From Larix sibirica (taxonomy: Eukaryota > Streptophyta > Pinopsida > Pinales > Pinaceae), in the NCBI GenBank assembly GCA_004151065.3, contig NWUY0300101606.1, positions 1 through 21,947 on the forward strand: 21,947 bases of DNA, read 5' to 3'. This document shows positions 18,052 through 21,947 of the stretch, piece after piece. Under the pieces are notes generated by a model. The model was not told the DNA's origin and made no database searches. It saw only the letters and a program-made list of their open reading frames with translations. A program made the position numbers and the translations under genes. How positions within the stretch are numbered: position 1 is the stretch's first letter; every line of letters begins with the position of its first letter.

Positions 18052-18760
18052 AACGTCCTTTTATGCCGGGAAACTGCTTTACGGAATTCGCCCATAGTTT
18101 TCGTCTCCTCAAGTCGACTTCGCGAATTTTGTAATGTAGACATCTAATGTAGCTACGCGTCCTTTTAACCTGTCAAACTGTTTTACGGAATTCGCCCATA
18201 GTTTCCGTCTCCGTGACTGGACTTTACGATCTTTTAATTTTAATTTTGTTGTTAGATTCCTTTTCTTCTCAATTGAACGTACGTTGAGAGTTAAATCGAG
18301 TCCCCGTGAGTTATCAAACCCAAATCTATTCAACGGTTGAACGTTGATGAAAAATAATATTTCTGTTGCTTAAATTGACATAATATAGTAGTTGAAGCAA
18401 CCTGATTAGACCTGGCTATACTCTTAGGTTGCAATTTATAATGGTTGAAATTACAGATTATAATGGATAAAATAATTCATAAACGTATTCCTTTCACATT
18501 TCTACCATGGTTGAAATTGCAGTTTATGGATAAAATAAAATCACAAACTTATTCCTTTCACATCTCTACCAAAAACGTGACGTAACATGATGGAACGGGA
18601 GAGAATAAGTGCGCTTTATCCCACGCCCAGTTTTACGGAATTGCTCCCCGCCCATAGTTTTCGTCTCCTCGACTTTATGAATTCTTTTAATTTATTTTTA
18701 TTGTAAGATTCATATTCTACTCAATTAAACGTACGAGCAGAGTTGAATTCAATCGCACTC
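18052..18760. repeat. three-copy motif family around TTTACGGAATTCGCCCATAG
   Basis: Copies lie at about 18052-18130, 18155-18303 and 18622-18760. All share TTTACGGAATT, CGCCCATAGTTT and CGTCTCC followed by a GACTT-like end. Copies two and three are alike over a longer stretch that includes CTTTTAATTT, GTAAGATT/GTTAGATT, CTCAATT and AACGTACG. The sequence is richer in CpG than its surroundings. Its function is unknown. Confidence 0.82.
18441..18570. repeat. ~66 bp tandem duplication
   Basis: A unit starting ATGGTTGAAATT, with ATGGATAAAATAA in the middle and TATTCCTTTCACAT..CTACC at the end, is at 18441-18506 and 18507-18570. It sits between copies two and three of the surrounding motif family. 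Confidence 0.88.
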
Positions 18761-20036
18761 TGCCAGTTTTAATTGGTACGAAAAACACATGAAAGATCAA
18801 ACCAAAATCTATCTTAATCAACTGGATTATATCAGAATCAAGAGGAACTGGAGTCCAAATTCAGCGAATCATTGAAGCATTTATTCGGAGTTGTAAAATG
18901 TAAGAGAGTTGTGACCCTTTTGTCCATTTCTTCTTTTTTCAATATTCACCAACTTTCCAGAGCCCACTTTGTCCTGCTGCTTTATACAGCTGTTTAGCCA
19001 ATAGTTTCTTTTTCTGTTGTATCGATCATTGTAGAGCATATTTTAAATCCTTTTTTGTCAACTTCAAGAGATTTAAAAAATTAAAAAGGTTCATATCTCA
19101 ATGTATTCAATGAATTTAAACACAGATATGTCTTCCCCCACAATTCTCAACGGTCCTGATCAAACTTGTTCACTATGGATGAGTCGTTTCATAATTCGAT
19201 TGGGAAACAAAAACCAATAAAAAGAAGCCATTATTAGAAACTTTAATGACTTATGGTACATGCTCTCCAGCCATTATTAGTAATATTTAAGGCTCATTCA
19301 ACCTGGTCGATCAACGTCTGGTCCTAATAATAATAATTTATCTCGAGAGAAAACAAATTGGTAGACCATTAAGCACACAACTCCCCACTTACATTAAAAA
19401 TTCAACATCTTTCATAATAACAGTGTAGCTTATGTAAGTGTGAAGAAATTCTACATTTCTCCAAGATTTCACTTTTTACTGTCAACAACTCTATGAATCC
19501 CATGAAGATGTCTTTCATTAAGGAGAGTAAATTTGTTTGAAATGCCTAGAAACTTACCATAGACATAATCAGTGCCAAGTTTCAATCGTGTGATTCAAGT
19601 CTCAAGTTTCATATAATATTTTCTTGAGCATATACATGCACTATACAAAGTTTAGTTAATGTCACTACATATAATACACTTCCATAAGGTAATACTTTAT
19701 GGATTATAAAGCTTTAATGAGATTTCATGATTTTATCTGCTAATGGGAGCAATTATAAAGATGTGGCGTCTTATTGATTACTAACCATAAGAATACGCCT
19801 TCAAATGGTTTTCTAAAAAAGAATCATTAACGATTCAAATAATAATAAATCTTTAGTTCAATTGTCTCTCGGAAATGAGACTAATGTGTTGCACAATGTG
19901 CAATTGATAACGCTTCTATATCAAAATAATTACTTCCCACTTAGACCAATGCAACCTAATCTAATGATGTTGGGATATACTAATGAAATTTGTGTTTCCA
20001 TGCTTATTATATTTAATAATAACGTCTTATGACATT
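18761..20036. other. AT-rich intergenic DNA, no gene seen
   Basis: No supported reading frame, domain or RNA gene is visible. GCCATTATTAG is repeated about 50 bp apart near 19227 and 19272, but no larger structure is seen. Confidence 0.55.
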
Positions 20037-20182
20037 GAAAAACACATGCCGTTTGATATGTTGAGGTCAATTAATGTTTGAGTAATAAAAGGATTCCATT
20101 GCATATCATAATAAAATTGAAAAAACATATCCCCTTTAATGCGTTTAAGTCAATTAAGGTGCTAATACTAAAAGGATTCCAT
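20037..20182. repeat. direct repeat pair of ~64 bp, period ~82 bp
   Basis: Both copies (20037-20100 and 20119-20182) run from GAAAAA-CA-AT through GTCAATTAA to AAAAGGATTCCATT, with about fifteen differences. They look like an old local duplication. Confidence 0.75.
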
Positions 20183-20695
20183 TAAATGTAATGTTCAAAA
20201 TCCATTATTCAAGGATATTTGAGTTAAATTCTTCTAGTTTCTTATAAAAATTGATTAGAATATGACCAATATGAATTCAATCCTTATCAGTGTTACATAT
20301 TAATTAATGCAAGGGCACTAAGTAAAAGTGTAGAGAAGATAATCATAAACTAATGTTTAAGATCAAATGCGTTCATAGTTTTAAGGAATATAGGAGAAGA
20401 AAACTAAATTTGAAGGAAGACAAGTGATTTGTGCACTTGTTGAGGAAGAAGGAATGATGAAGAAAACAAAGGTGAAATCAGAAGAAGCAACCATACAAAT
20501 TGAGCAGACAATTTATAGTCAATTTATAACCGCACAATATGATAAAAATGTGACGTGAAATAGGTTTTGTTTGGTGGCTTTGTAGAGAGCCAGCACGAAA
20601 GAGAGTGGAGTTAGATCAACAACACGCACTTAACAGGAGTTGAGAACCTTACGGACCATGCATACTTCTTCCAACATTAAAGATATATCGATTTC

Positions 20696-20771
20696 GTTGA
20701 ATATGTAAATTTACTCGTGGTTCCATTTTTTAAGTCGAATATGTAAGTTTACTCATGGTTCCATTTTTTAC
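20696..20771. repeat. 38 bp tandem duplication
   Basis: GTTGAATATGTAAATTTACT at 20696 and GTCGAATATGTAAGTTTACT at 20734 each lead into GGTTCCATTTTTTA. There are only three or four differences over 38 bp. Confidence 0.9.
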
Positions 20772-21947
20772 TTCTCCATAATTTATTTATTGTGTCATGT
20801 TGTATTAAAGAAAGGTTTTTTCTATGTTAAGCGTAGAAATAATTGTTTAGAACAAAGAGATTGTGTTCTAAGAGTAGAAAATGGTACGTAGAAGATGATG
20901 CATGTTTTTTAATGAAATAATTGGAAGACGAATAAAAAGGGGTTAGAAAATTAAAATAGCGATCTTACTCTAAAAGAATGAATTTATTGAAATGATTTTC
21001 CTTCGTTGATCATATCAATTTTTTTTTTATGGAAGAAGCTTTAAAGTGATAGTTAATATAGTCGGATTTTCAAAATAGAAACATATTATAAGCTTAATAA
21101 GTTGAAGGAGTTTTTAGTAGCATAATAAGTTGGAAGAGTTTTGAAATTAAATGTTATAATTAATAAAAAATGTCTTTAAAAAGAGAGGTTGAAAAGAAGA
21201 AGCAAATATAAAATCTAAATATAAAACAAGTTAATGCTAAAATTATAGAACAAGCTTTTACCTATATATTATAAAAGTTAAACAATAACAAAGTTATTGT
21301 TTAGACAATTGCAAAATTAACAATGAAGAATTGCACATATTATTATTACTTGATATATGAAATAGATTGTGTTCATCCACACAATATGAAATCAATCATT
21401 ACACATGTAACACATGTTTTATTGAAAAAGTATATAAGTTGGGATTAAAAGTTGTAAAAAAAGCTTGGAAATGAAATAAAAAAGTTTTTAAAAAGGGAGG
21501 TAAAATCAAGTAAGAAAGAGAGGTTTGGAAAGAAGTTCCAAAACTATAATAACAATAAAATATTAAAGAAAAAATAAATAAATAAAAGATGGAGATAATA
21601 ATACTAATTTTCAGAGATGAGTTAGAAGATTTTATAAAAACAAATAATACCATTTGAATGTTTTGTACGAGTGCTTATTGTTTTGCTTGTGAATGTTTAT
21701 AACTTGAGGAAATAAGAGTATATGATAGAGGACTCACATAAGATTGACACATTAAGAGGTCCATGTTTTTATTATCGACGATGAAAATTTTAACAGGCCT
21801 ATAATTTTTCCAAACATTTTTCTTCGAACTTGGGGATTTTCACAACTTCGCTTTAATACATTAGGTCATTCAACATTTCCTTACCTCAAGGCCAAGGCCC
21901 CGCCATCGATTTATTGATGCATATGGTTTGCGTGCTAGCCAGGCACA
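20772..21947. other. AT-rich intergenic DNA, no gene seen
   Basis: No domain, RNA gene or retrotransposon end is recognisable. The last ~60 bases become less AT-rich and could be the edge of something outside the window. Confidence 0.5.

Noticed and set aside
18109-18333. 74-codon minus-strand frame rich in Lys/Arg
   Set aside because: It overlaps the duplicated motif family, has no recognised domain and is not preserved in the third copy. A relict gene is possible but not supported.
21399-21653. 84-codon hydrophobic minus-strand frame near the right end
   Set aside because: Its composition is that expected from translating purine-rich AT-rich DNA (Phe, Ile, Leu, Ser runs), with no domain or conserved start.

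Overview
The window looks like nuclear DNA from a seed plant with a large, repeat-rich genome. The grounds are a plant-specific LOB-domain (LBD) gene with a GT-AG intron, nested and heavily decayed LTR retrotransposons of plant type, and long AT-rich gene-poor flanks. The great age of the nested elements would suit a gymnosperm, but that is inference. I see no bacterial operon, CRISPR array, rRNA or tRNA.

Layout. Positions 1-5076 are an AT-rich intergenic stretch with several local tandem duplications: 22/43 bp at 277-395, 36 bp at 505-670, 31 bp at 2017-2078, a degenerate array at 3239-3960, a spaced ~105 bp pair at 4027-4306, and 63 bp at 4451-4577. A four-run G-quadruplex motif lies at 4420-4442. 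Positions 5307-6308 (minus strand) hold the only convincing intact host gene, a two-exon class II LBD transcriptional regulator of the LBD40/41/42 type. It has 261 residues, a complete CX2CX6CX3C block and a C-terminal LxLxL (EAR-like) motif.

About 0.5 kb upstream of that gene's ATG, and head-to-head with it, begins an 11 kb LTR retrotransposon (6798-17684). It has recognisable ends: LTRs of ~1.5 and ~1.44 kb, a near-match 5 bp target-site duplication (TATCT/TATCC), a tRNA-iMet-like primer binding site just after the left LTR, and a purine tract just before the right LTR. Its own internal DNA has no recognisable gag or pol, so it resembles a LARD-type non-autonomous element.

Nested inside it in the same orientation is a Ty3/gypsy chromovirus (10211 to ~15704). 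It keeps traces of gag with a zinc knuckle, protease, RNase H, integrase and chromodomain in the standard order. It is dead several times over: it has many stops and frameshifts, most of the reverse transcriptase including the YxDD region is deleted, catalytic integrase residues are lost, and the 3' LTR is truncated near its TATA box. Its 3' end carries an unusual tandem duplication of chromodomain plus polypurine tract plus the first bases of U3.

Positions 17690-21947 are again AT-rich and without recognisable genes, but hold further short duplicated blocks, notably a motif family present three times at 18052-18760.

I did not find a new multi-gene system. The most useful points are the LBD gene model with its head-to-head retrotransposon, the retrotransposon stratigraphy, the duplicated chromodomain/U3 module, and a decay pattern that suggests mutation of methylated cytosines.
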